The notes beneath the pieces are model-generated. The model worked only from the letters and a program-made list of their open reading frames with translations, was not told the DNA's origin and ran no database searches. DNA of 38,753 nt from assembly GCA_024401475.1 (NCBI GenBank), contig JAKSKZ010000034.1, forward strand, positions 1 through 38,753, read 5' to 3'. A program made the position numbers and the translations under genes. Positions 1 to 9,897 of this stretch are shown here, in pieces; the stretch's first letter is position 1, and each line of letters opens with the position of its first letter. Source of the DNA: Paludibacteraceae bacterium (GTDB lineage: Bacteria > Bacteroidota > Bacteroidia > Bacteroidales > Paludibacteraceae).

Positions 1-2
1 GC

Positions 3-567
3 GTGTATGGTTGTGACAGTATTGTCAACTTGACGTTGAGTGTGGGCTGTGATGCAGTGGAGGTGGAGAAGGAGTCGGCAGCGAAAGTTGGCGAGCCGTT
101 CACCTATGCAGGAATATGCAAGGATACGGTTTTCACCACAATAGGCGAGCATACGGTTAAGCGAACCTATACGGCGGTGAGTGGTTGTGACAGTATCGTA
201 ACATTGACGGTAAATGTGGACTGCCCAACGATAGAGAAGGAAGTAAAGGCGAGCATCCAATCGGGCGAGAGCTATAGCTTTGCGACGTTGTTTGCGGACA
301 GAGTATTTGTCAAGAGCGGCACCTATCAGTTCACGGACAAACTGAAGAGCGTTTATGGTTGCGACAGTGTGGTAAACTTGACATTGAGCGTTGGTTGTGA
401 GCCTAAGGAAAATGAGAAGATACTTGAAGCATATATAGGAGTACCATTCAGTTATGATAATATCTGTAAAGATACTTTATTCGCAAATGTAGGAACAAAA
501 ATAATAGAGAAGGCTTTCCTAATGGCATCTGGCTGTGACAGTATTGTTAGACTGATAGTCAAAGTAG
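3..567 (+). repeat. Tandem 174-bp (58-residue) coding repeats
   Basis: The motif encoding GCDS(I/V)V begins at bases 9, 183, 357 and 531, an exact 174-bp period. Copies 1 and 3 (YGCDS) resemble each other more than copies 2 and 4 (SGCDS), and the segment between copies 1 and 2 resembles that between 3 and 4 (both contain ICKDT), so the higher-order unit is about 348 bp. The array continues leftwards out of the window. The fourth copy is more diverged and more AT-rich. Confidence 0.85.
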
Positions 568-3500
568 AGAATAGAGACTCTTTCTACTATAAAGAGAAAG
601 ATGCAATATGTGAAGGATTAGATTATATTTCAGATAATTGGAATCTTAATGTCTCAGATTCTTTACCATCCATTTATGAATTCACGCAAGAATTAGGGAA
701 TAGTGCAAAGACCGATACATTTAGGGTACTCAATTTGCACATTATCAAAAATGACCATGCGATAATAGAGGAGCTTAGGGAAACGCCAACTATATGCGTT
801 GGGGGAAGATATGGATCGGTAGATTTTGTATTGGATAGAAATCTTACTACGACATTGAGTGTCCAACTTTTTGATTCAAGAAATTCTTTAGTAAAGTCAG
901 AAAAAACTCAAAACCAATCTGATTATATTGCATTTAATGGCATAGCATCAGGAGATTATAGCATTAAGATTGCTAAAATTTCTGATGATCAATGTTTTAG
1001 CGATACGACATTCTCCATAAAGATTGAGGAGGCTGACCCAATAACGATAGTTGGTGTAGATACAATATATACTGGCTGTATATCAGAGCCAACTGCTCAT
1101 TGTGAGTTGGAAGTTACAGGCTATCACGCTTCAGTAAGTTTGAAAATGAACGAAAGGGCAGTACAACGATATAAATATAGAGATAGGAATTGTTATGTAG
1201 TGCAAGATAATTATGATCCAACAAAGGCAACCATACATATTGATTCTTTAGCGGAAGGTGTATACTTGTTTGATGCTTATGATTATTGCGGAAATGAGTA
1301 TAAAGGTATTCATAAATTAGTAGTGAAGGGACCAAAACCACTGAAGATTGAGAAGATCAAAGGGCATACTGAGCTTGCTTGCAATAGGTCAGATGATGGA
1401 AGTGTCATGCTAAGATTGACAGGAGGAAGCCTATTATCCAGACTTAATATGCAAAAAAATAGTGGTGATGAAGTATATCCAATGACTGGGGACACTACCA
1501 TTGTAGAGTTAAAGGACTTAGAGGGGGGAGTATATCCTCTTACTTATTCGTCTGGAATAGATAATTGCAGTGATCATGTCTCTATGGATATTGAGATCAA
1601 AGCTCCCAAGCCATTAAAGGCTGATCTTATGGTAAATGGAATAGTTTGCCAAGATGCTGTAATAACAGCATATACAAGCGGTGAGAATGGAGAATATAGT
1701 TATCGATGGGTAAAACCTAACGGAGATACAATATCGACTTCAGATAACCATTTGTCAAATGTCGGAGCTGGACGATATGAGTGCATTGTGGAGGATAAGG
1801 GTGGATGTTCAAAGATATCCTCTTTTGCAATGGTATCTCCGATAGAATCACTGTCCCCATTGAAATTGATATCAGTATCGGTGGATGAGACTTGCTATGC
1901 CTCTGATAATGCTAAGATAGGTGTATTATATTATAATAATAATGCCCACCAAGCAGTTACATGTTCTTTGGAGAATGCAGAAACTGGAGAAGAGATCAAG
2001 AGCATGACATCAATGCTCTATTGGGGCTCTTTTGTACTTGAGGATGTTGCACCAGGAACATATAAGATTAGGTTGAGATATGGAACACGTAATTGTAATT
2101 TGTCATTGGATGAAGTTACAAAGATTTTGGAGGTAAAAGCAAAACAGAAGCCATTGATCATAGCAGAACCTATCGTGACTGATGCCACATGCTATAGTAT
2201 TCCAAATGGAACTATCGAATTGAATGTTTCAGGATGGGAAGGAAACTATAAGGGAAGACTGGATGGGAAAGAAGTAAATCCAATATCAGTTTCAAAGGAT
2301 AGTGTGGCAAAATTTGTATTTCAATCTTTGAAAGGAGGAAAGTATAGGTTTGATGTAGAAGATGAATGCAAAGAGCAAGAGTCTTCTATAGATATTAATG
2401 TAAATCAAATAAAACCATATACATTAACCTATATTGATGGAGCTGATAAGCTTGAATGTGCGCATGACAATACAGGATATGTCAGATTTAAAGTGGAAGG
2501 AGGCTATTATGGCCATAATAATCTATATTCGACGAATGGGGATTTGTCGAAGGTGATTGGGAAAGATACAACAGTCGTATATAGTGGGTTAAAGAAGGGG
2601 GCATATCTCGTAGTCTATGAGTCAGAAGTTGAAGGCTGTCCGGATAAGGCTATATTGGAATATGAGGTGCAGGCACCGGAACCATTGGCTATGGACCTAC
2701 AATTAAATGGAGTTAATTGTCCTAATGGAGGTCTTGTAGCAAAAACGTCTGGAGAAAGAAGACCTTATATTTATGAATGGAGCACTGAATCTTCAATTCG
2801 TAGAACATTGTCATCAAGATGTCCTTTTGTCTTGGAATATGGAAAGACATATCAATGTAAGGTAAGAGACTTGCATGGATGTGATAGTGTAATCCGAAAG
2901 GTAACTATTCCAAGTCCAGATGAGTTGCCAACATTGGCTGTTAAGGGAGTAGGACATACGGAATCATGTTATCGGGGAAACAATGGATGTATAACAATGC
3001 AAGTGTCTTCAGAAAGAAGAATTCCTTATGGAGTTGTTGTATCCTGTGCGTTTGCTCCTATAGGTGGAACCTATACAGAAAAGACTTCCACTATGGGCAA
3101 CAATTGGAGTCTATCTTCAGAAAAGAATTTAGCTCCTGGAAAATATTCAGTTCGTGTGCATTATGGTGCTGCAGGATGTGATATGGGATTGCCGAGCGTG
3201 TATGATACGGTTGAAGTGATTGCTCTACAGCCAGTGGAGATTGCATCGGACATGCAAGTGAAAGATGTAACTTGTTTGAAGGAGCCTAATGGAAGGATTT
3301 CTTTCGAAGTAAATGGGTGGTCGGAAACTCATAAGGCCAGTTTGAATCAATTGTCGTTCCAAACAATCAATTTGTTCTTGTTCTCAATAAACATGCCTGT
3401 TTTTACAGTTAAGGAGATTAGGCCTGTTTCGGTGGAGGGGCAAAAGGCAATATTTGAATTGTCCAATTTGGAATCTGGAACTTATTTTATTTCTGTAACT

Positions 3501-6500
3501 GACAAATGTGGCAATTCTTCAGATAACAAATCGTTTGGAATTAGAAATGCCATCAATCCATTTAGAATTAATGTGCTCTCGATGGAGGATGAGTTAAGAT
3601 GTAATTATTCGAAAGAGGGCATGGTTAAACTACAGCTGACAGGAGGCAATCCAGACGCTAATGTTTTCTATCAAGAAGGAGAGGCGTCGATTTCGATTAA
3701 GAAAGATACCGTTATGGTTTTTTCGGAACTAGGAGCGGGAAAATACAGATTCCATTTCTTGTCAACAGAAGAGGGGTGCTCTGACCATGTGTCGTACGAG
3801 ATGAATGTATCGCCAGCCAATGAGTTCAAGCAACATTTGTCTTTGGAAGGAGAACCTTGTAAGGACCAAAAATTGGAGGCCATTATAGAAGGTGGAGCAG
3901 AACCTTATAAAGTGACGTGGAAAACCGAAAACGGAGTAACCGTCGAAATTGACGAAGCAGGCAAGTATGAGTTAACATCTGCAGGAACAGGATCATTCTA
4001 TTGTGAAACTGTAGATCAAAAAGGTTGTAGGTACAATTCTGATACTGTCAAGGCGGTTTTGATTGACTCCGAAAATATGATGTTGGCTATTGATACACTA
4101 ATCATGGAACCAACGAAATGCTATTCATCAGAAGATGGACTCATAAAAGTCGCAATTTCTGGTAATACTGCGATGTCAAAAATAGAGGCTAGGTTATTCT
4201 TTGGTTCTGAACTCAAACAAGCAATAGAATCTAACGCAGAAAAAGACACATTGATTTTCAAAGATTTGGGTTATGGAAAATATGATGTGTCTCTTGTATA
4301 TGCAGAAGCAGAAGACTGTTCATTGAGTAATAAAGCGCAAGGTTCTATTCTGGTAGAAAGTCCTACAAACCTCAAGATTACGATGAATCATGTGCCAGTT
4401 GCATGTGACGTGGACCATGGTGGGAAAGCCATAGCTATGATAGAAGGAGGAATGGCTCCGTATACGATAGAGTGGAGGAATGAGATAGATGAAGAGCATG
4501 GTTTGCATCAAACAAGAGATATCGACACATTGAAAGGCTTGGCATTAGATTCGTCTTACTATTGTGTTGTTAAGGATTCCAATGAGTGTGAGCAAATATC
4601 GGGAAAGGTGAGAATCACAAAGATGAACTTGGAGAATTTGTTAATTGATAAATTTGCATATACGAAGACGGTTCTATGTAGTGGACAGAATAATGCTCGT
4701 GTGACAGTGTCGTTAAGGAGCAGAGATGAAAGAGTGCCCGTCAAAGTTTCTGTTAGAAACGAGTCGGGTATTCAGAATTCGGTTGTCATTGCCGAAAATG
4801 AGAAGGATGGCGTGGTGGATGGCATTGCTCCTGGGGATTATGTCGTAGATATAGCTTACGATGATGCGGATGCCTGTAGCAGTGTTTTTGACAGTGCCAT
4901 TACAATCTCGCCATTGGAGCCTTTGGCATTATCGAATATTGAGATGACGCATCAAGTGACATGTCATAATCCAGCGAATGGAGGCCTTAAGTTTGATGTC
5001 TCTGGATGGGCGGAGACCCATGTCGCTGCCGTGGTAACAAAGGGAGACACTTTATACTTGATGCCAAAATCAGTAGAAGGACAGTTAGCGCATTTTGAAG
5101 AAAGTTCACTTTTGGGAGGTGATTATGTCTTTGTGAAAGATTTTTGTGGTGATAAAAGAGAAGGCATTACTGATTTGCAAACATTTGAAGATTACAAGGT
5201 AGAAGTAGTTGCAGAAAAATTGAAACTTAGATGCAACTATTCTACAGATGGTTTCGTGGAAGTGAAGATAGAGAAAGGCAGCCATAAGAACAATAAACTA
5301 TATTTAGTAAAGAAGAATGGCGGAAATTGGGAACTCGCATCGGATGTAGTTTATGATTTGGATTTGGAAGAACCAATGCAAAAGAGGTATTCCGATTTGT
5401 CAGCGGGAACATATCGAATCATTTACCAATCAAATGAGGAAGGCTGTCAGGATAACGCTTATCAAGAGAGGACAGTGGAGGTGCCAGCTCCTATAAGATT
5501 CATTCAAGCAGTAAAACCAGCGGCTTGTTCCGATGTGGCATCAGGAGAGTTCGCAATCACACCTTATCGATATATGGCTGACGTGAAATATGTAAAACTT
5601 GATGATTCTGAAAATATGGCACTTGAGGTTGTTGATAAGAAAACATCCGAATATAAGGTTTTCCCAGGAGTAGTGGATATGAATTTCTACATAATAGAAA
5701 ATGGCGAACTTAAGGATGCTACAGCAAAATTGGATACATTCATGTATAGTGGAGGAGGAGCAGATGATGATACCGATCCGACAAGAGTAGAGATAACTAA
5801 CCCATATAAAGGAATGTGGGAATGGAAGAATGGAGATTGGACTTGTCCGAAATATTGGATCGGTTTCGAGTCTTTACCTTCCTCTATCTTCTGTTTGAAA
5901 GTAACGGATGACTCTGCCTGTGTCTTTGTTGATACATTGAAGGTCAATGATCCTAAATATGGGGAATTGAAAATTGAGGAAGTTAAATTTGACGCAGACT
6001 ATGCTAGTTGTCATGCCGATCATAGATATATGGAGATTTATGTCAAAGGAGGATGGGGAAAATATGCTTACATAGTTGATCCTTTGAATAAGGATGAGGA
6101 CGATGATGATTTCCCTAGTCAGACTTATGAAGCAGGTGATTCTACATGGGCGGCGAATGGCAAGGGATATTATAGAACACCTATATTGGATCCTGGCATT
6201 TATAAAGTAGCTGTTGTTGATTCGTTTGGCTGCAAAGATTCCCTTCTACAGACAATTGAAGTTAAAGCGAAGATTAATGTAAATGGAGATGTCAAGGCCG
6301 ATCCTTGTGGCGGTTCCGAAAGTACGATTACCGTACATCCATCGGTTGTTTCAAGCTATGCTGTCTATGAACCATATAGTTATGCCGTTCGCCGAGAGGA
6401 TAAATCCATAGGAGAAAAGGTGCAGGGTGGATACAAAGAGAAAGTCTTGACAAGTATTCCGAAAGGAACGATTGGAATTTATGTTTATGATGGCAATGGA

Positions 6501-8150
6501 TGTTCTGGTTATGCAACATTTAATGTAAATGGTACAGATACTTCTTTTGTGCCGATGACTGCCTATTCCATGAAGACGCTTCCTGTAAAATGTTATGGAA
6601 GTGAGGAAGGAGAGATTGTGTTTAGAGCATACGGAGCATTCCCGCCATATAAAGCATTTTATATGGATGATGATAGGGAACCAATGGATGTTGCCAACTT
6701 GGTATTTGCTGAAGTTGACGAGAAGTTGGAGAAGACAGGTGTTACATATCATTTGGACGAAGATGGATTGGATCCGACCAAGAAAGATACTTTCTGTTTG
6801 ACCAATCTAAAGGGTGGTAAGCATACATTGACCATCGTGGATTCAAAGAATTGTAAGCAAAAGATGGAATATACAATTAAGGAGCCATCGGCTTTGGTAG
6901 TCAATAGTTTGACGGCGTCTCCTGTATGTCCGAATTCAACGGAAGGAAAAATTAGTGTGAAAGTTTCGGGTGGTACATCTCCTTATGAGTATGGTTTTAT
7001 TGAAGGTACAACCATAAGTTATCAAGAGAACGAATTTTTGGCAGCACCACAAGGTGTTGCCAAGCGAATTAGCATAAAAGATGCTAATGGGTGTACGATT
7101 GAAACAGGGGCAGCGACTGTTAATGGGACATTTGATACGGACAATGTCGATCAATCTTGCATAGTTTCAACGTGGCAGGATTTTGATGATGTATTAGTAT
7201 TTATAGATAATTCTGTAGTAAAAGAACAATATGATAGTTCGAAATTCGTGCTTGATGAAACGAATTTCATCAAAGGCGTTACATATAAGGTATGTAATCC
7301 AATATTCTATACATACGGAATACCTGATACTATTGAAAGCATAAAATTATGGAATGGAGAGGATTTGAAAGGCCCGATGTGGGGCATCCCTTCTGACATA
7401 GCAGCAGGTGTTAAGGATCAAGCTCACTATCAAGAGGAGCAAGTGAGAATAAATGCATCTATGGATACATATAAGGCTGATTTGAAGAAATATAATGAGT
7501 CAACTAATAAGTCGAAGTCGGATTCCATAAAGTTGTCGAATACTTACGCTCTGATAATGCAGCAGTGGAGAGTCAATTGCACGGAGAGTATGATTAAATC
7601 GACATTTAAGAATCTTGTTGATCCGTCAATGGCGAAAAGGATGACATTCATACAATTCAGTAGTTCGACTGATTTGCAGAAGTTGATGAAGCCTACATCG
7701 GCTACGGATAGCGTATTATTTGATTATGGATTCAAACATATTCTTTATGTTGCCGGATGCGACTTGACAACGGAGCATTCATCTATAAAGATAGCAAAGG
7801 AGGGTATAAAGCCTTATGAATCTTTGACGCAAAGGGATATTATTGCAGTTTATGCAAATCCAAATCCTGTGGATGCGAATCAGACTTTCACGGTTACAGC
7901 CAAGTTCTCAACAAAGGTAGATTTTGAAGTCCAAGCCTATAATATGTTAGGCGTTGCAGTGACTCAGGAACCTGTCAAATATTCGGTGAATGATGCTGTA
8001 TGGACAGAGGAGAACGAGAATGACAGTATGGTTTATGTAGCAAAGTGTGAGATGAATTTACCATCCACCTCTGTGGTAGTGGTAAAGACTGCTAAGGATC
8101 AAGCGAGTACTACGGTTGTAGTAACAAGTGCAACAAATAGTGGTAATTGA
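3..8150 (+). CDS. Giant SprB-like repeat surface protein with T9SS C-terminal domain (5' partial)
   Basis: The frame is open at the left edge, so the start codon and signal peptide lie outside the window; 2715 residues are visible. The first ~190 residues are 58-residue tandem repeats ending in GCDSIV-type motifs. From about residue 350 to 2350 there are many SprB-like repeats, each with a Cys followed by a short G-containing turn and a GG or GW motif (for example near residues 458, 728, 1653, 2196 and 2308). The last ~100 residues, starting near a YANPNP motif at about residue 2614, look like a T9SS type A sorting domain, so the protein is probably exported across the outer membrane and attached to the surface. 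SprB-family proteins act as adhesins, in gliding species as motility adhesins; the role here is inferred. The stop codon is 19 bases before the next gene's chosen start, which suggests one transcription unit with the barrel gene. Confidence 0.85.
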   Translation: MYGCDSIVNLTLSVGCDAVEVEKESAAKVGEPFTYAGICKDTVFTTIGEHTVKRTYTAVSGCDSIVTLTVNVDCPTIEKEVKASIQSGESYSFATLFADRVFVKSGTYQFTDKLKSVYGCDSVVNLTLSVGCEPKENEKILEAYIGVPFSYDNICKDTLFANVGTKIIEKAFLMASGCDSIVRLIVKVENRDSFYYKEKDAICEGLDYISDNWNLNVSDSLPSIYEFTQELGNSAKTDTFRVLNLHIIKNDHAIIEELRETPTICVGGRYGSVDFVLDRNLTTTLSVQLFDSRNSLVKSEKTQNQSDYIAFNGIASGDYSIKIAKISDDQCFSDTTFSIKIEEADPITIVGVDTIYTGCISEPTAHCELEVTGYHASVSLKMNERAVQRYKYRDRNCYVVQDNYDPTKATIHIDSLAEGVYLFDAYDYCGNEYKGIHKLVVKGPKPLKIEKIKGHTELACNRSDDGSVMLRLTGGSLLSRLNMQKNSGDEVYPMTGDTTIVELKDLEGGVYPLTYSSGIDNCSDHVSMDIEIKAPKPLKADLMVNGIVCQDAVITAYTSGENGEYSYRWVKPNGDTISTSDNHLSNVGAGRYECIVEDKGGCSKISSFAMVSPIESLSPLKLISVSVDETCYASDNAKIGVLYYNNNAHQAVTCSLENAETGEEIKSMTSMLYWGSFVLEDVAPGTYKIRLRYGTRNCNLSLDEVTKILEVKAKQKPLIIAEPIVTDATCYSIPNGTIELNVSGWEGNYKGRLDGKEVNPISVSKDSVAKFVFQSLKGGKYRFDVEDECKEQESSIDINVNQIKPYTLTYIDGADKLECAHDNTGYVRFKVEGGYYGHNNLYSTNGDLSKVIGKDTTVVYSGLKKGAYLVVYESEVEGCPDKAILEYEVQAPEPLAMDLQLNGVNCPNGGLVAKTSGERRPYIYEWSTESSIRRTLSSRCPFVLEYGKTYQCKVRDLHGCDSVIRKVTIPSPDELPTLAVKGVGHTESCYRGNNGCITMQVSSERRIPYGVVVSCAFAPIGGTYTEKTSTMGNNWSLSSEKNLAPGKYSVRVHYGAAGCDMGLPSVYDTVEVIALQPVEIASDMQVKDVTCLKEPNGRISFEVNGWSETHKASLNQLSFQTINLFLFSINMPVFTVKEIRPVSVEGQKAIFELSNLESGTYFISVTDKCGNSSDNKSFGIRNAINPFRINVLSMEDELRCNYSKEGMVKLQLTGGNPDANVFYQEGEASISIKKDTVMVFSELGAGKYRFHFLSTEEGCSDHVSYEMNVSPANEFKQHLSLEGEPCKDQKLEAIIEGGAEPYKVTWKTENGVTVEIDEAGKYELTSAGTGSFYCETVDQKGCRYNSDTVKAVLIDSENMMLAIDTLIMEPTKCYSSEDGLIKVAISGNTAMSKIEARLFFGSELKQAIESNAEKDTLIFKDLGYGKYDVSLVYAEAEDCSLSNKAQGSILVESPTNLKITMNHVPVACDVDHGGKAIAMIEGGMAPYTIEWRNEIDEEHGLHQTRDIDTLKGLALDSSYYCVVKDSNECEQISGKVRITKMNLENLLIDKFAYTKTVLCSGQNNARVTVSLRSRDERVPVKVSVRNESGIQNSVVIAENEKDGVVDGIAPGDYVVDIAYDDADACSSVFDSAITISPLEPLALSNIEMTHQVTCHNPANGGLKFDVSGWAETHVAAVVTKGDTLYLMPKSVEGQLAHFEESSLLGGDYVFVKDFCGDKREGITDLQTFEDYKVEVVAEKLKLRCNYSTDGFVEVKIEKGSHKNNKLYLVKKNGGNWELASDVVYDLDLEEPMQKRYSDLSAGTYRIIYQSNEEGCQDNAYQERTVEVPAPIRFIQAVKPAACSDVASGEFAITPYRYMADVKYVKLDDSENMALEVVDKKTSEYKVFPGVVDMNFYIIENGELKDATAKLDTFMYSGGGADDDTDPTRVEITNPYKGMWEWKNGDWTCPKYWIGFESLPSSIFCLKVTDDSACVFVDTLKVNDPKYGELKIEEVKFDADYASCHADHRYMEIYVKGGWGKYAYIVDPLNKDEDDDDFPSQTYEAGDSTWAANGKGYYRTPILDPGIYKVAVVDSFGCKDSLLQTIEVKAKINVNGDVKADPCGGSESTITVHPSVVSSYAVYEPYSYAVRREDKSIGEKVQGGYKEKVLTSIPKGTIGIYVYDGNGCSGYATFNVNGTDTSFVPMTAYSMKTLPVKCYGSEEGEIVFRAYGAFPPYKAFYMDDDREPMDVANLVFAEVDEKLEKTGVTYHLDEDGLDPTKKDTFCLTNLKGGKHTLTIVDSKNCKQKMEYTIKEPSALVVNSLTASPVCPNSTEGKISVKVSGGTSPYEYGFIEGTTISYQENEFLAAPQGVAKRISIKDANGCTIETGAATVNGTFDTDNVDQSCIVSTWQDFDDVLVFIDNSVVKEQYDSSKFVLDETNFIKGVTYKVCNPIFYTYGIPDTIESIKLWNGEDLKGPMWGIPSDIAAGVKDQAHYQEEQVRINASMDTYKADLKKYNESTNKSKSDSIKLSNTYALIMQQWRVNCTESMIKSTFKNLVDPSMAKRMTFIQFSSSTDLQKLMKPTSATDSVLFDYGFKHILYVAGCDLTTEHSSIKIAKEGIKPYESLTQRDIIAVYANPNPVDANQTFTVTAKFSTKVDFEVQAYNMLGVAVTQEPVKYSVNDAVWTEENENDSMVYVAKCEMNLPSTSVVVVKTAKDQASTTVVVTSATNSGN
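1374..5300 (+). repeat. Diverged super-repeat of about 360 residues within the adhesin
   Basis: Blocks of about four SprB-like repeats recur in the same order. An L-x-C-x-x-(S/D) anchor occurs at residues 458, 817, 1198 and about 1741. A C...NG...F-V-G-W anchor occurs near residues 728, 1088 and 1652. The spacing is about 360 residues (1.08 kb), except for the last interval, which is longer by roughly half a unit. Nucleotide identity looks low, so these are old duplications. Confidence 0.6.
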
Positions 8151-8169
8151 AATAGCGGCAAAGAAGAAT

Positions 8170-9879
8170 ATGAATTTGATAAAGAGAGTGTTGCTGACAA
8201 GTATTGTTTTTTTTGCTCTATCATTTGGAGCAAAATCACAAGACTTGGATCAAATCAGTTTTAAGAAAGGGTTGACAATGTCTGGTGGTCTCAACTTTAA
8301 TAATACTTTCTATACTGGTAGTGATAGTTTGATAAAGAGAGATCCTTATCAATTGATGTTGAGCGGAAATGTCAACTTTAATCTTTGGGGAGTGGATATG
8401 CCTTTTTCATTCGCATATACGAATTCAAGCAAGAGCTATACGCAACCTTTCAATAAGTTTCAATTGGCGCCTAAATATAAATGGGCTAAACTCTATTTGA
8501 TGGATGCCTCTATGAATTTCTCTCAATATACATTAGCAGGGCATAATTTTAGAGGTGTAGGATTGGAGTTGACTCCTGGCAATTGGTATGTAGGTGCCAT
8601 GTATGGTCGTTTGGTAAAAGCTGTTGAATATGATCCTATAGAAGATAATCTTGATGATGTGGCCTATAAAAGGATGGGGTATGGACTTAAGGTGGGATAT
8701 ACAATGGACAATACGGATGCCAATATTACTTATTTTTCAGCAAAGGATGAAAAAAGCTCTCTAGATTATGATGTGCCAGCGGAGGCTGATTTACATCCTC
8801 AGAGGAATACCGCAGTATCTGCATATTTGAGACAGGCTTTCTTGAAATATTTTTATGTTCAGGCTGAGTATGCATTTTCGGTATATAATTCTGAGATCAG
8901 GAATGAGTCGGGTGATACTGCTAGGACCTCTAATTTTATAGACAAGTTATTTGACAAAAAAGGTAATGATAGATATGTTGACGCTGTGTCGGCATCTATA
9001 GGGTATCAGGGGCCGATATGGGGCTTGGCTTTATGCTATGAACGTGTTGCACCTGATTACCAGACATTGGGAGGTTATTATTTTACCAATGACTTGGAGA
9101 ATTACTCCGTTGCACCGAATGTTAAGTTGTTTCAAGGGAAATTGAGTTTAGCAGGGAAATTGGGATTTGAATATAACAACTTGAATAACCAGAGGGCAGA
9201 TGACACAAGAAGAATAGTTACTTCTGCCAATGCTTCTTTCTCGTCAGGAATGGCTTGGACTGCCTCGTTGTCTTATTCCAATTTTTCCACTTATACAAAA
9301 TATAAAAAGACAGCATATCCATATTATTCAGATGATTTGGATAGTTTGAACTTTTATCAAGTCACGCAGTCATACAATGCAATGGTAGGATATTCTTTTG
9401 GAAAGGAGACACTGATGCATTCTATAGCTTTGAATAGTTCCTATCAAAAAGGAAATTCAGAGAAGGAGGATGTAAAGATGAGTATGTCGGACATTGTTTC
9501 TGGTTCTTTGTCATATTCAGAAAGTTTTGCTCCAATTACGTTGACATGGGGAGCTTTTTTGAGTGCAAACTATGCAGATGCGGGTGGCATGAAGTCGTTG
9601 TATTGGGGACCTGGAGTAAATTGTACGAAAGGGTTTCTTAAAAACAAGTTGAATAGTTCGTTGTCATGTGCATATAATTTGAATGATGTGGATGGAAAGA
9701 GGACATCCTCTCTACTTAACTCATCATTGTCCATGCAGTATCTATTGGATGGTATTGATAAGAAATTCGGGAACCATTCTTTGACGGCTTCGGCTAATAT
9801 GACCAATCGGTTTCGAACTTCGGCCAATAATAAAGGATATGAGTTCTTGGCAACTCTAAATTATGGTATAACATTCTGA
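8170..9879 (+). CDS. Outer-membrane beta-barrel protein (569 aa)
   Basis: The start was set at ATG 8170 because the product then begins with a clear signal peptide (MNLIKRVLLT..., cleavage after about residue 24, AKSQ). An upstream in-frame GTG at 8128 would overlap the adhesin and add a charged extension. The mature part is an alternation of aromatic-rich beta strands with no hydrophobic helix, and it ends in Gly-Ile-Thr-Phe, the terminal aromatic expected for BAM-assembled barrels. It is about twice as long as PorP/SprF proteins, so I do not assign it to that family. It sits 18 bases before the TANFOR toxin-like gene, which suggests an outer-membrane anchor or export channel for its neighbours; that role is inferred from position only. 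Confidence 0.75.
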   Translation: MNLIKRVLLTSIVFFALSFGAKSQDLDQISFKKGLTMSGGLNFNNTFYTGSDSLIKRDPYQLMLSGNVNFNLWGVDMPFSFAYTNSSKSYTQPFNKFQLAPKYKWAKLYLMDASMNFSQYTLAGHNFRGVGLELTPGNWYVGAMYGRLVKAVEYDPIEDNLDDVAYKRMGYGLKVGYTMDNTDANITYFSAKDEKSSLDYDVPAEADLHPQRNTAVSAYLRQAFLKYFYVQAEYAFSVYNSEIRNESGDTARTSNFIDKLFDKKGNDRYVDAVSASIGYQGPIWGLALCYERVAPDYQTLGGYYFTNDLENYSVAPNVKLFQGKLSLAGKLGFEYNNLNNQRADDTRRIVTSANASFSSGMAWTASLSYSNFSTYTKYKKTAYPYYSDDLDSLNFYQVTQSYNAMVGYSFGKETLMHSIALNSSYQKGNSEKEDVKMSMSDIVSGSLSYSESFAPITLTWGAFLSANYADAGGMKSLYWGPGVNCTKGFLKNKLNSSLSCAYNLNDVDGKRTSSLLNSSLSMQYLLDGIDKKFGNHSLTASANMTNRFRTSANNKGYEFLATLNYGITF

Positions 9880-9897
9880 GAATAAATATATATAAAA

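Noticed and set aside
3..567. Regularly spaced repeats as a CRISPR array
   Set aside because: The period is 174 bp, the repeats stay in one reading frame and the spacers are themselves similar; this is a protein repeat.
8170..9879. Assignment of the barrel as PorP/SprF
   Set aside because: It is nearly twice the usual length of that family, and I see no diagnostic motif; only the barrel character is supported.
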